A stretch of 64,000 nucleotides of DNA from Neoarius graeffei (lineage: Eukaryota > Chordata > Actinopteri > Siluriformes > Ariidae): assembly GCF_027579695.1 (NCBI RefSeq), contig NC_083571.1:84891888-84955887 (forward strand). The letters are read 5' to 3'. Position numbers and translations under genes: made by a program. This document shows, piece after piece, positions 35,301 through 45,300 of this stretch (the stretch's first letter is position 1; each line of letters begins with the position of its first letter). The notes beneath the pieces were generated by a model, which searched no databases, was not told the DNA's origin, and was given only the letters and a program-made list of their open reading frames with translations.

Positions 35301-38300
35301 GCGCTTGAGATCTCCCCAGAGTGGCTCAATGATATTGAGGTCAGGAGACTGAGATGGCCACTCCAGAACATTCACTTTGTTCTGCTGTAGCCAATGACAG
35401 GTCGACTTGGCCTTGTGTTTTGGATCGTTGTCATGTTGGAACGTCCAAGTACGTCCCATGCGCAGCTTCCGGGCTGATGAGTGCAAATTTGCCTCCAGTA
35501 TTTGCTGATAACGTGCTGCATTCATCTTTCCTTCAACTTTGACCAAGTTTCCTGTGCCTTTGTAGCTCACACATCCCCAAAACATCAGTGATCCACCTCC
35601 GTGCTTTACAGTAGGAATGGTGCTCCTTTCATCATAGGCCTTGTTGACACCTCTCCAAATGTAACGTTTATGGTTGTGGCCAAAAAGTTCAATTTTGGTC
35701 TCATCACTCCAAATTACCTTGTTCCAGAAGTTTTGAGGCTTGTCTCTGTGCTGTTTGGCGTAAATTGTTGTTGGTCTACCTGACCGTGGTTTGGTTTTAA
35801 CAGAGCCCCTGATTTTCCATTTGTTAATCACAGTTTGAACACTGCTGACTGGCATTATCAATTCCGTGGATGTCTTTTTGTATCCCTTTCCTGTTTTATA
35901 CAGTTCAACTACCTTTTCCCGTAGATCCGTTGACAATTATTTTGCTTTCCCCATGACTCAGAATCCAGAAACCTCAGTGGCTGGATGAAAGATGCAAGAG
36001 TCTGTCTGGATCCCAGAGTCTGTCTGGATCCCAGAAACTCACTCAGCTTTTATGCACACACACTGATTACAAACAAACAGATCACAGGTGAGGATGTTAC
36101 CTTTAGGCCCTGTTTACATTATTTCGAATCAGCGGATCATCAGATTAACGTTTTTAAAACGATTCGCGTGCACACAGCAACGCCAATACACGGATACGCT
36201 AATCACATGACTAATTAGACGGCACGTCACATGATCCCAGTGCATATCGGGCATGCGCAAGTCACTCACCACTTGCAAGTGGAAGGATGGCAAGCGAACA
36301 CCTTCTCCAGCAAATAAACACACCTGGCTGTGATGTTCATGTTCTCACTGAGTTTAAGCGCCTGAAGGAGGTTGAAATGTGTAAATAAACCTCAGTGCGG
36401 CTCAGCGCTTCCTCCTGCGCTCCAAATCACTCCGCCCTGAACAGCGAGTGCCCTCTGGAGGGTGCGCACTCTGGCCCTGCGTAGCTCACAGAGCGCGCGA
36501 GTGAAGCGCACGAGCAGTGATTCGGGACTGAGCCGCTGTGTGTGAGATCCCAACGCCAGCGAATCAGGAAGGTGGATGTCACAGTGACGTTGTCCAATGA
36601 CGATGTCAGCTAGAGCTCAGCACAGCGTATCCGCGTATCCTCAATGTTTACACAGCACCGGACCAGACACGAACTGGATTGAATATGTGGGCTCTGGCGG
36701 ATTCCCGTTTCCCGGCGTTTTAACGTGAACGGACAGTGCATCCGCGAAGAAAACGAGACAGCTACGGTCTAATGTAAACTTGGCCTTAGTAGCCATTCAA
36801 ACCCATTTGTGTCAACTTCTGTGCATGTTATCAGGCCAAAATCACCAGGGTATGTGAACTTTTGATCAGGGTCATTTGGGTAGTTTCTGTTGTCATTATG
36901 ATTTAAAAAGAGAAAAACACAGTCATTTGACAATAAATGGTTTCACCCAACCACTAAGCATGAGTGGAAAAGATGTTTTTGTGTTATTCTAATTCTCTGA
37001 AAAATGGTCAAAGAATCATAGATTCTGCCAGGGTATGTAAACTTATGAGCAACAACTGTATACAGGTGCTGGTCATATAATTAGAATATGATGAAAAAGT
37101 TGATTTATTTCAGTAATTCCATTCAAAAAGTGAAACTCGTCTCGTCTCGTCTTCTTCCGCTTTATCCGGGACCGGGTCGCGGAGGCAGCAGTCTAAGCAG
37201 GGAAGCCCAAACTTCCCTTTCCCCAGACACCTCGGCCAGCTCCTCGGGAAGAACACCGAGGCGTTCCCAGGCCAGCCGAGAGACATAGTCCCTCCAGCGT
37301 GTCCTGGGTCTTCCCCGGGGCCTCCTCCCGGGGGGACATGCCTGGAACACCTCCCCAGGGAGGCGTCCAGGAGGCATCCGAAAAAGATGCCCGAGCCACC
37401 TCGGCTGATTCCTCTCGATGTGGAGCAGCAGCGGCTCTACTCCGAGCTCCTCCCGAGTGACTGTGCTTCTCACCCTATCTCTAAGGGAGCGCCCAGCCAC
37501 CCTGCGAAGGAAACTCATTTCGGCCGCTTGTATCCGCGATCTTGTCCTTTCGGTCATTACCCAAAGCTCATGACCATAGGTGAGAGTCGGAACGTAGATC
37601 GACCGGTAAATTGAGAGCTTCGCCTTTTGGCTCAGCTCCTTCTTCACCACAACGGACCGGTAAAGCGACCGCATCACTGCGGAGGCTGCACCGATCCGCC
37701 TGTCGATCTCACGCTCCATCCTTCCCTCACTCGTGAACAAGATCCCAAGATACTTAAACTCCTCCACTTGAGGCAGAACTTCTCCACCAACCTGGAGAGG
37801 GCAAGCCACCCTTTTCCGGTCGAGAACCATGGCCTCGGACTTGGAGGTGCTGATTCTCATCCCAGCCGCTTCACACTCGACTGCAAACCGCCCCAGTGCA
37901 TGCTGAAGGTCCTGGTTTGAAGAAGCCAACAGGACAACATCATCCGCAAAAAGCAGAGATGAAATCCTGTGGTTCCCAAACAGGATTCCTTCTGGCCCCT
38001 GGCTGCGCCTAGAAATTCTGTCCATAAAAATTATGAACAGAACCGGTGACAAAGGGCAGCCCTGCCGGAGTCCAACATGCACTGGGAACAGGTCTGACTT
38101 ACTGCCGGCAATGCGAACCAGACTCCTGCTCCGTTCGTACAGGGACCGGACAGCCCTTAGCAAAGAGCCCCGAACCCCATACTCCCGAAGCACCCCCCAC
38201 AGAATACTACGGGGGACACGGTCGAATGCCTTCTCCAGATCCACAAAGCACATGTGGACTGGTTGGGCAAACTCCCATGAACCCTCGAGCACCCTATGAA

Positions 38301-41300
38301 GGGTATAGAGCTGGTCCAGTGTTCCACGACCAGGACGAAAACCGCATTGTTCCTCCTGGATCCTAGGTTCGACTATTGGTCGAATTCTCCTCTCCAGTAC
38401 CCTGGAGTAAACCTTCCCTGGGAGGCTGAGAAGTGTGATTCCCCTATAATTGGGGCACACTCTCCGGTCCCCTTTCTTAAAAAGAGGGACCACCACCCCA
38501 GTCTGCCACTCCAGAGGCACTGTCCCTGACCGCCACGCGATGTTGCAGAGGCGTGTCAACCAAGACAGCCCCACAACATCCAGAGACTTGAGATACTCAG
38601 GGCGGATCTCATCCACCCCCGGTGCCTTGCCACCGAGGAGCTTGCAAACCACCTCAGTGACTTCGGCTTGGGTAATGGACGAGTCCACCTCTGAGTCATC
38701 AGCCTCAGTGGAAGACATGACGGTGGGATTGAGGAGATCCTCAAAGTATTCCTTCCACCGCCCGACAATGTCCCCAGTCGAGGTCAACAGCTCCCCACCC
38801 GCACTGTAAACAGTGTTGGCAGAGTACTGCTTCCCCCTCCTGAGGCGCCGGACGGTTTGCCAGAATTTCTTCGAGGCCGACCGATAGTCCTTCTCCATGG
38901 CCTCCCCGAACTCCTCCCAGTTCCGAGTTTTTGCGGAGGCAAAAGTGAAACTTGTATATTATATTCATTCATTACACACAGACTGATATATTTCAAGTGT
39001 TTATTTCTTTTAATTTTGATGATTATAACTGTCAACTAATGAAAATCCCAAATTCAGTATCATAGAAATTAGAATATTACTTAAGACCAATACAAAAAAA
39101 AGGATTTTTAGAAGAAATGTTGGCCAACTGAAAAGTATGAACATGAAAAGTATGAGCATGTACAGCACTCAATACTTAGTTGGGGCTCCTTTTGCCTGAA
39201 TTACTGCAGCAATGCGGCGTGGCATGGAGTCGATCAGTCTGTGGCACTGCTCAGGTGTTATGAGAGCCCAGGTTGCTCTGATAGTGGCCTTCAGCTCTTC
39301 TGCATTGTTCGTTCTGGCGTATTGCATCTTCCTCTTCACAATACCCCATAGATTTTCTATGGGGTTAAGGTCAGGCGAGTTTGCTGGCCAATTAAGAACA
39401 GGGATACCATGGTCCTTAAACCAGGTACTGGTAGCTTTGGCACTGTGTGCAGGTGCCAAGTCCTGTTGGAAAATGAAATCTGCATCTCCATAAAGCTGGT
39501 CAGCAGCAGGAAGCATGAAGTGCTCTAAGACTTCCTGGTAGACGGCTGCGTTGACCTTGGACCTCAGAAAACACAGTGGACCAACACCAGCAGATGACAC
39601 GGCACCCCAAACCATCACTGACTGTGGAAACTTTACACTGGACCTCAAGCAATGTGGATTCTGAGCCTCTCCTCTCTTCCTCCAGACTCTGGGACCTTGA
39701 TTTCCAAAGGAAATGCAAAATTTACTTTCATCAGAAAACATAACTTTGGACCACTCAGCAGCAGTCCAGTCCTTTTTGTCTTTAGCCCAGGCGAGACGCT
39801 TCTGACAGTGTCTCTTGTTCAAGAGTGGCTTGACACAAGGAATGCGACAGCTGAAACCCATGTCTTGCATACGTCTGTGCGTGGCGGTTCTTGAAGCACT
39901 GACTCCAGCTGCAGTCCACTCTTTGTGAATCTCCCCCACATTTTTGAATGGGTTTTGTTTCACAATCCTCTCCAGGGTGCGGTTATCCCTATTGCTTGTA
40001 CACTTTTTTCTACCACATCTTTTCCTTCCCTTCGCCTCTCTATTAATGTGCTTGGACACAGAGCTCTGTGAACAGCCAGCCTCTTTAGCAATGACCTTTT
40101 GTGTCTTGCCCTCCTTGCGCAAGGTGTCAATGGTCGTCTTTTGGACAACTGTCAAGTCCGCAGTCTTCCCCATGATTGTGTCACCTACAGAACTAGACTG
40201 AGAGACCATTTAAAGGCCTTTGCAAGGGTTTTGAGTTAATTAGCTGATTAGAGTGCGGCACCAGGTGTCTTCAATATTGAACCTTTTCACAATATTCTAA
40301 TTTTCTGAGATACTGAATTTGGGGTTTTCATTAGTTGTCAGTTATAATCATCAAAATTAAAAGAAATAAACACTTGAAATATACCAGTCTGTGTGTAATG
40401 AATGAATGGATGAATGAATGAATATAATATACAAGTTTCACTTTTTGAATGGAATTACTGAAATAAATCAACTCTTGAACAAGAGACAGCGTCAGAAGCG
40501 TCTCGCCTGGGCTAAAGACAAAAAGGACTGGACTGCTGCTGAGTGGTCCAAAGTTATGTTCTCTGATGAAAGTAAATTTTGCATTTCCTTTGGAAATCAA
40601 GGTCCCAGAGTCTGGAGGAAGAGAGGAGAGGCACAGAATCCACATTGCTTGAGGTCCAGTGTAAAGTTTCCACAGTCAGTAATGGTTTGGGGTGCCGTGT
40701 CATCTGCTGGTGTTTAAAGGCCTTTGCAAGGGTCTCTCAGTCTAGTTCTGTAGGTGACACAATCATGGGGAAGACTGCGGACTTGACAGTGTGTTTTCTG
40801 AGGTCCAAGATCAACGCAGCCGTCTACCAGGAAGTTTTAGAGCACTTCATGCTTCCTGCTGCTGACCAGCTTTATGGAGATACAGATTTCATTTTCCAAC
40901 AGGACTTGGCACCTGCACACAGTGCCAAAGCTACCAGTACCTGGTTTAAGAACCATGGTATCCCTGTTCTTAATTAGCCAGCAAACTCGCCTGACCTTAA
41001 CCCCATAGAAAATCTATGGGGTATTGTGAAGAGGAAGATGCGATACGCCAGACCCAACAATGCAGAAGAGCTGAAGGCCACTATCAGAGCAACCTGGGCT
41101 CTCATAACACCTGAGCAGTGCCACAGACTGATCGACTCCATGCCACGCCGCATTGCTGCAGTAATTCAGGCAAAAGGAGCCCCAACTAAGTATTGAGTGC
41201 TGTACATGCTCATACTTTTCATGTTCATACTTTTCAGTTGGCCAACATTTCTTCTAAAAATCCTTTTTTTTGTATTGGTCTTAAGTAATATTCTAATTTT

Positions 41301-41860
41301 CTGAGATACTGAATTTGGGATTTTCATTAGTTGTCAGTTATAATCATTAAAATTAAAATAAATAAACACTTGAAATATATCAATCAGTCTGTGTGTAATG
41401 AATGAATGAATGAATGAATGAATATAATATACAAGTTTCACTTTTTGAATGGAATTACTGAAATAAATCAACTTTTTCATCATATTCTAATTATATGACC
41501 TGTAGTGTACATCTCAGTGACAGATGTCCACATGCTCCAGTACATACTTACAATCAATCTTCTTCGAAATAAGTTGGTAGGGGAATTTGTCACCGAGGAT
41601 TTGAACAACCTGAACGCAGATTAAAAAAGAAAGAAAGAAAAGAAATTGGACATTTGGACAGATCACCTTTTAGACTGACAGAACAAACAACACCTGCAGA
41701 AACATACCAGCTGAACCACATACAATGCATTTATTACCCTAGTACTGACATATAGATATATTTTTTTCTAAAACCACATTTTAATGTATACTCTCACCTC
41801 TTCTAATTTTTTCGCATTTCCAGTTACAAACACCACGGATCTTCCAGCCGGTACTGCCAT
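29481..41860 (-). CDS. ITPA: Inosine triphosphate pyrophosphatase (ITPA), 8 coding exons
   Basis: It hydrolyses ITP, dITP and XTP to monophosphate plus pyrophosphate, clearing deaminated purines from the cytosolic nucleotide pool; the family is Mg-dependent and homodimeric. Coding exons in transcript order: 41798-41860, 41552-41609, 33801-33865, 33637-33710, 33515-33546, 33322-33434, 32878-32954, 29481-29610. They total 612 nt: 203 residues plus TAA, against 194 in human. All junctions are GT-AG and phases agree. Visible motifs: [12 protein letters not shown] (residues 10-21), [17 protein letters not shown] with the active-site acidic pair, [32 protein letters not shown] and SHRYRAL. The ATG has a strong context (A at -3, G at +4). 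Introns 3-5 are only 80-90 bp, whereas intron 2 is 7,686 bp and intron 7 is 3,267 bp through transposon insertion. It lies head to head with METTL13. No frameshift or stop was seen, so the gene looks functional. Confidence 0.97.
29821..30339. mobile_element. Tc1-like deletion derivative in ITPA intron 7
   Basis: Inverted ends TACAGTGGTGCTTGAAAGTT / AACTTTCAAGCACCACTGTA, with TA at both borders; 519 bp. The plus strand keeps part of the transposase middle ([13 protein letters not shown], near 30145-30190). DNA-binding and catalytic ends are gone. Confidence 0.88.
30424..30799 (+). mobile_element. SINE with tail type B, ITPA intron 7
   Basis: Shared head and core, then the tail CCCTTGAGCGAGGCACC, TGGGTTAAATGCAGAG and CAATGAATAAAG. 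Confidence 0.88.
31001..31376 (-). mobile_element. V-SINE with 13-bp target duplication, ITPA intron 7
   Basis: Full-length copy flanked by perfect TCCTTGTCAAACT (30988-31000 and 31377-31389). Confidence 0.95.
31683..32080 (+). mobile_element. SINE with tail type B, ITPA intron 7
   Basis: Head, core, then the type-B tail (CCCTTGAGCAAGGTACC, GGATGGGTTAAATGCAGAGG, ACAAATAAAGGTTTC) ending in TTC repeats. Confidence 0.9.
32387..32763 (+). mobile_element. V-SINE next to a poly(A) tract, ITPA intron 7
   Basis: Full-length copy with perfect 13-bp flanks TGTTGCCATTTCA (32374-32386 and 32764-32776). It inserted beside an A-run of about 30 at 32342-32371, which lies outside the duplication. Confidence 0.95.
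33899..34926. mobile_element. Tc1-like nonautonomous element in ITPA intron 2
   Basis: Inverted ends TATGTGGCCAAACTTTTGT / ACAAACCTTTGGCCATATA. It starts 33 bp after ITPA exon 3 and its right TA abuts the next Tc1 element. The interior keeps short transposase-like segments (ACCTCAACCC at 34674, corresponding to 'DLNP'). A type-B SINE is nested. A related partial copy is at 43930-44652. Confidence 0.65.
34087..34462 (-). mobile_element. SINE with tail type B, nested
   Basis: Reverse copy: tail GAAATTCCTCTCTGCATTTA then core and reverse head ending GTGCCGCCC. Part of the core is deleted (GAGCAAACCCATGC). Confidence 0.85.
35139..35936 (-). pseudogene. Tc1-type DD34E transposase with internal in-frame deletion
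   Basis: 265 codons against about 340 for intact Tc1 family members. The N-terminal helix-turn-helix ([20 protein letters not shown]) runs to RSGRPTT. It then jumps straight to [17 protein letters not shown], so the second half of the DNA-binding region is missing (about 75 residues) without loss of frame. The catalytic residues remain: D in WSDETK, D in QHDNDPKH and E in LNIIEPLWG, with 34 residues between the last two. Loss of DNA binding should make it inactive. Confidence 0.85.
36106..36785 (+). mobile_element. PIF/Harbinger-type nonautonomous element, copy 3
   Basis: 680 bp, ends GGCCCTGTTTACATTA / TAATGTAAACTTGGCC, with perfect TTA duplications (36103-36105 and 36786-36788). It interrupts the Tc1-like element outside the transposase ORF, and is therefore younger. 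Confidence 0.8.
37138..38940 (-). mobile_element. RTE-like LINE, 5'-truncated, nested in the Tc1 element
   Basis: Perfect 12-bp target duplication AAAAGTGAAACT (37126-37137 and 38941-38952). The 3' end has CTCGT repeats and GCTTTATCCGGGACCGG. One frame is open throughout; from 38898 it reads 578 codons. Blocks visible: [58 protein letters not shown], the catalytic [10 protein letters not shown] (about residue 320) and FKYLGILFT, then a C-terminal domain. The endonuclease is missing. The clade (RTE-like) is my judgement. The long uninterrupted frame suggests a recent insertion. Confidence 0.85.
39169..40209 (-). CDS. Tc1/mariner DD34E transposase, apparently intact
   Basis: 346 codons with no interruption; the family is usually about 340. 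Paired helix-turn-helix regions occupy the N-terminal third ([20 protein letters not shown], then a basic GRKRCGRKK linker). The catalytic domain has D in MFSDESKF, D in FQQDLAPAH and E in NPIENLWG, with 34 residues between the second D and E. It cuts and pastes DNA at TA sites in the nucleus. The likely start is the ATG at 40209 or an internal one (MGKTADLT). Its TIR context is rearranged and a LINE sits in the left TIR region, so self-mobilisation is doubtful. Confidence 0.88.
   Translation of the reverse strand: MVSQSSSVGDTIMGKTADLTVVQKTTIDTLRKEGKTQKVIAKEAGCSQSSVSKHINREAKGRKRCGRKKCTSNRDNRTLERIVKQNPFKNVGEIHKEWTAAGVSASRTATHRRMQDMGFSCRIPCVKPLLNKRHCQKRLAWAKDKKDWTAAEWSKVMFSDESKFCISFGNQGPRVWRKRGEAQNPHCLRSSVKFPQSVMVWGAVSSAGVGPLCFLRSKVNAAVYQEVLEHFMLPAADQLYGDADFIFQQDLAPAHSAKATSTWFKDHGIPVLNWPANSPDLNPIENLWGIVKRKMQYARTNNAEELKATIRATWALITPEQCHRLIDSMPRRIAAVIQAKGAPTKY
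40478..41197 (+). pseudogene. Rearranged partial transposase, inverted relative to its neighbour
   Basis: The plus strand reads the catalytic part ([18 protein letters not shown]) to SSAGV. It then carries about 80 bp copied from the start of the gene ([15 protein letters not shown]), then resumes at [13 protein letters not shown] to the normal C-terminus APTKY. A TAG replaces Trp before [15 protein letters not shown]. It looks like a product of template switching or gap repair between two inverted copies. Confidence 0.85.
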
Positions 41861-42322
41861 GTTTAATAAACCCAAACCGCCTCGCCGCCATCTGCCTCAG
41901 TGACACATGATTAACCAATACAATCGCTCGTTCCAAACTTCCCACCAATCAGTGAAAGCTTGATATGTCCCGCCTACTCATAACCGCCCAATTGCTGCCC
42001 AGTTTTGTCGCGCGTCCGTCAAGGAAATGTGTCCGGGTTGAAACTTCAAAACATGTGGGAAAAGACTAACTCTTTTTGCGTTTATGATTTAGTATACGAA
42101 GAAATGATAACAATAAATAATAAAAATTCAGGCAGTATCATAGTTCGGGGCTGAAGTGAATAATTATATTAAATCCGCAGTAACGTTATGTTACAGGTTC
42201 TGCATGCTATAGGTTGTAGTAGGTTATGTATTGCATGTTAAAGGCTGCTGGTCATCAGTATAAAAAAAGAACAGAGAAAGGGATTTTTAATAGAGTAACG
42301 ATTTAAAAGAGGCCGGAAGGAC
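41861..42322. promoter_or_regulatory. Bidirectional promoter region between ITPA and METTL13
   Basis: Only 462 bp separate the two divergent start codons, and no transposon was recognised here. Three CCAAT boxes (41915-41919, 41945-41949, 41989-41993), a YY1-like GCCGCCATCT (41884-41893) and a CpG-bearing stretch GTCGCGCGTCCGTC (42007-42020) are present, with no clear TATA box. This is the usual make-up of a housekeeping bidirectional promoter. Transcription starts are not visible. Confidence 0.7.
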
Positions 42323-45300
42323 ATGAGTTTGTTACCCAGAACAGCCGAGGAGTTCAGCTCTGCAGATTATTGGGAACGATTTTTCCGCAAACGAGGAGAA
42401 AAGGCTTTTGAGTGGTATGGGGACTACAACTCACTGTGTGGCGTGCTGCACAAGTACATTAAACCACGTGAGAAGGTAATAACAGCCCTAAGATTGTGCA
42501 TTTGCTTTACATTTACAGTCTACACTCAATAACTGTCTAATTAAAAACACTGAAAGTGTGCTTTAGGTGTGAATGTATTTAATAATGTAGGGACTGGTTA
42601 GACAAAACACTAAAACACACTCCAGCCTTGGCTCGCTTTGTGCACAGAGGCATTGTCATCTCATCTCATCTCATTATCTGTAGCCGCTTTATCCTGTTCT
42701 ACAGGGTCGCAGGCAAGCTGGAGCCTATCCCAGCTGACTACAGGCGAAAGGCGGGGTACACCCTGGACAAGTCGCCAGGTCATCACAGGGCTGACACATA
42801 GACACAGACAACCATTCACACTCACACCTACGGTCAATTTAGAGTCACCAGTTAACCTAACTTGCATGTCTTTGGACTGTGGAGGAAACCGGAGCACCCG
42901 GAGGAAACCCACGCAGACACGGGGAGAACATGCAAACTCCACACAGAAAGGCCCTCGCTGGCCGCTGGGTTCGAACCCGGAACCTTCTTGCTGTGAGGTG
43001 ACCGTGCTAACCACTACACCACTGTGCCGCCGTGTGTTTGGGCCTCTTAGTAGCACTGAAGGAAAATTTAATGCTAAAGCATACTGTATATTTTATACAG
43101 TCGTGTGCTTTGAGCTCTGTAGAGACAGATTAGATTAGATTAGATTAGATTAGATTAGATAAAACTTTATTGATCCCTTTGGGAGGGTTCCCTCAGGGAA
43201 ATTAAGATTCCAGCAGCATCATTACAGATAAACAGAGAAAAGAAATAGAGAAAACTTCTAGATAAATTAAAATAAGTATTTCTATATACAAATATAAAAA
43301 GAATAAGATATGGGGAAGAGAGGAAGGGGGAGAGAGAGGAGGGGGACAGCAGGAGAGATATTGCACATTGTCCAGTATTGCTTATTGTTAGGCTAGGCTA
43401 CTGCTCCTTCCCGTCCTCTGTCCTCCTGTTACACACACCCCCCCCCCCCCCCCCCCCCCAGAGAGGAGCTGTACAGTCTGATGGCGTGAGGGACAAAGGA
43501 GTTTTTGAGTCTGTTCGTCCTGCACTTGGGAAGGAGCATTCTGTCACTGAACAGGCTCCTCTGGTTGCTGATGACGGTGTGCAGGGAAGAATTATATATG
43601 GGTGTGATGATCAGGTGTCCATAAACCTTTGGCCAAACTGTTGCCACAAAGAGACCATAGAATGGCAGTGAAATTTGGCAGCTTGTACCGATGACTGACA
43701 GGCAAAGTGATTGTTGGCCACTCGAAGTGAACAGGTACCCAGTTAAACTAGTGCCAGCTGTGGATACTGTTGACTGACAGACGACGCCAACACTGAGTTA
43801 TACTAAATAAATTTACAAGAGGGATACCTAGGCAGCCAGATGTCAGCCAGATGTCCATTAGCCGCCAACTGTCAGCTGTAAAGCAATTGGCGATAAGTGA
43901 ATTGCTTTATATACAGACGGTCTTTTACAATTTCTCTTCACTGGAACAACTCTTTCTTCTTTCAGCTGCTCCCATTAAGGGTCGCCACAGCGGATCTATT
44001 CCACATATTTGATTTGGCATAGGGTGTGATTTATTTATTTATTTTTTAAAAAAGCACCCGATGCCCTTCCTGACGCAACCCTCCCAAGTATACACTGGCT
44101 TGTGTAGCCCCAGTGGCTAGGTATTTTACCTAAATCTGCATGTCTTTGGACTGTGTGGGAAACCGGAGCACCCGGAGAAAACCCACGCAGACACAGGGAG
44201 AACATGCAAACTCCACACAGAAACGCCCCATCGCCTGTGAGATTCAAACCCGGAACCTTCTTGCTGTGAGGCGACAGTGCTAAACAGTGCACCACCGTGC
44301 TGCCCCAATTTCCCTTCATTGGAACTAAGAGGCCCAAACCTGTTCCAGCATGATAAGGCCCCTGTGCACAAAGCAAGCTCAATGGAGACATGGTGTACCA
44401 AGGTTGGAGTGAAATGAATATTGACTGCACCTCAGGTCTTCTTACCAACATCAGTGCCTGATCTCGCTAATGCTCTTGTGGCTGAATGATCAGAAATCCC
44501 CACAGTCATGCTCCAAAACCTAGTGGAAAGCCTTCCCAGAAGAGTGGAGGTTATTATAATAGGAAATGGGAACTAAATCTGGAACGGGATGTTCAACAAG
44601 CACATATGGGTGTGATGGTCAGGTGTCCACGAATTTTTGGCCATGTCATGTACGTAGTTCCTATATTCCTAAAGTTGTTGGGTTTTTTTTTTTTCCTTCT
44701 AAATTATTTGTGTAGATCTTGCCATGGTGCACTAGTTTTATAATATTTCACTGGTTCCATTAGAACGAGCAGTGCAGCAACCTAAGGAGGATTTCTTAGA
44801 ATTAATGTTTTAGTTCAATTCAGTTTTTTTCGCAGAACACTTGTCTTGAAATCCTGATGTAGCTTTAGATCCCTAGTAAGTACGACCCCGATTCCAAAAA
44901 AGTTGGGACAAAGTACAAATTGTAAATAAAAACGGAATGCAATGATGTGGAAGTTTCAAAATTCCATATTTTATTCAGAATAGAACATAGATGACATATC
45001 AAATGTTTAAACTGAGAAAATGTATCATTTAAGGAGAAAAATTAGGTGATTTTAAATTTCATGACAACAACACATCTCAAAAAAGTTGGGACAAGGCCAT
45101 GTTTACCACTGTGAGACATCCCCTTTTCTCTTTACAACAGTCTGTAAACGTCTGGGGACTGAGGAGACAAGTTGCTCAAGTTTAGGGATAGGAATGTTAA
45201 CCCATTCTTGTCTAATGTAGGATTCTAGTTGCTCAACTGTCTTAGGTCTTTGTTGTCGTATCTTCCGTTTTATGATGCGCCAAATGTTTTCTATGGGTGA

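Larger units (their letters stand above)
34925..37060 (-). mobile_element. Tc1-like transposon in ITPA intron 2
   Basis: Inverted ends TACAGTTGTGCTCATAAG / CTTATGAGCAACAACTGTA with TA borders. It encodes a shortened transposase (35139-35936) and has been enlarged by a 680-bp PIF/Harbinger element. It directly touches neighbouring Tc1-type elements on both sides. Confidence 0.9.
37061..41509 (-). mobile_element. Chimeric Tc1-like transposon with two opposed transposase regions
   Basis: The outer ends TACAGGTGCTGGTCATAT and ATATGACCTGTAGTGTA have TA borders. The left part has a full transposase on the minus strand (39169-40209). A near-complete internal TIR copy (40270-40472) is followed by a rearranged, opposite-strand partial transposase (40478-41197) and the right TIR. 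An RTE-like LINE is inserted in the left TIR region. It ends 42 bp before ITPA exon 2. Confidence 0.85.

Noticed and set aside
36000-36037. Tandem 18-bp repeat (GTCTGTCTGGATCCCAGA twice)
   Set aside because: A simple local duplication within the Tc1 element flank; no sign of function.
37387-38809. Several plus-strand ORFs of 75-119 codons
   Set aside because: They are the antisense of the continuous RTE-like reverse transcriptase frame on the minus strand.
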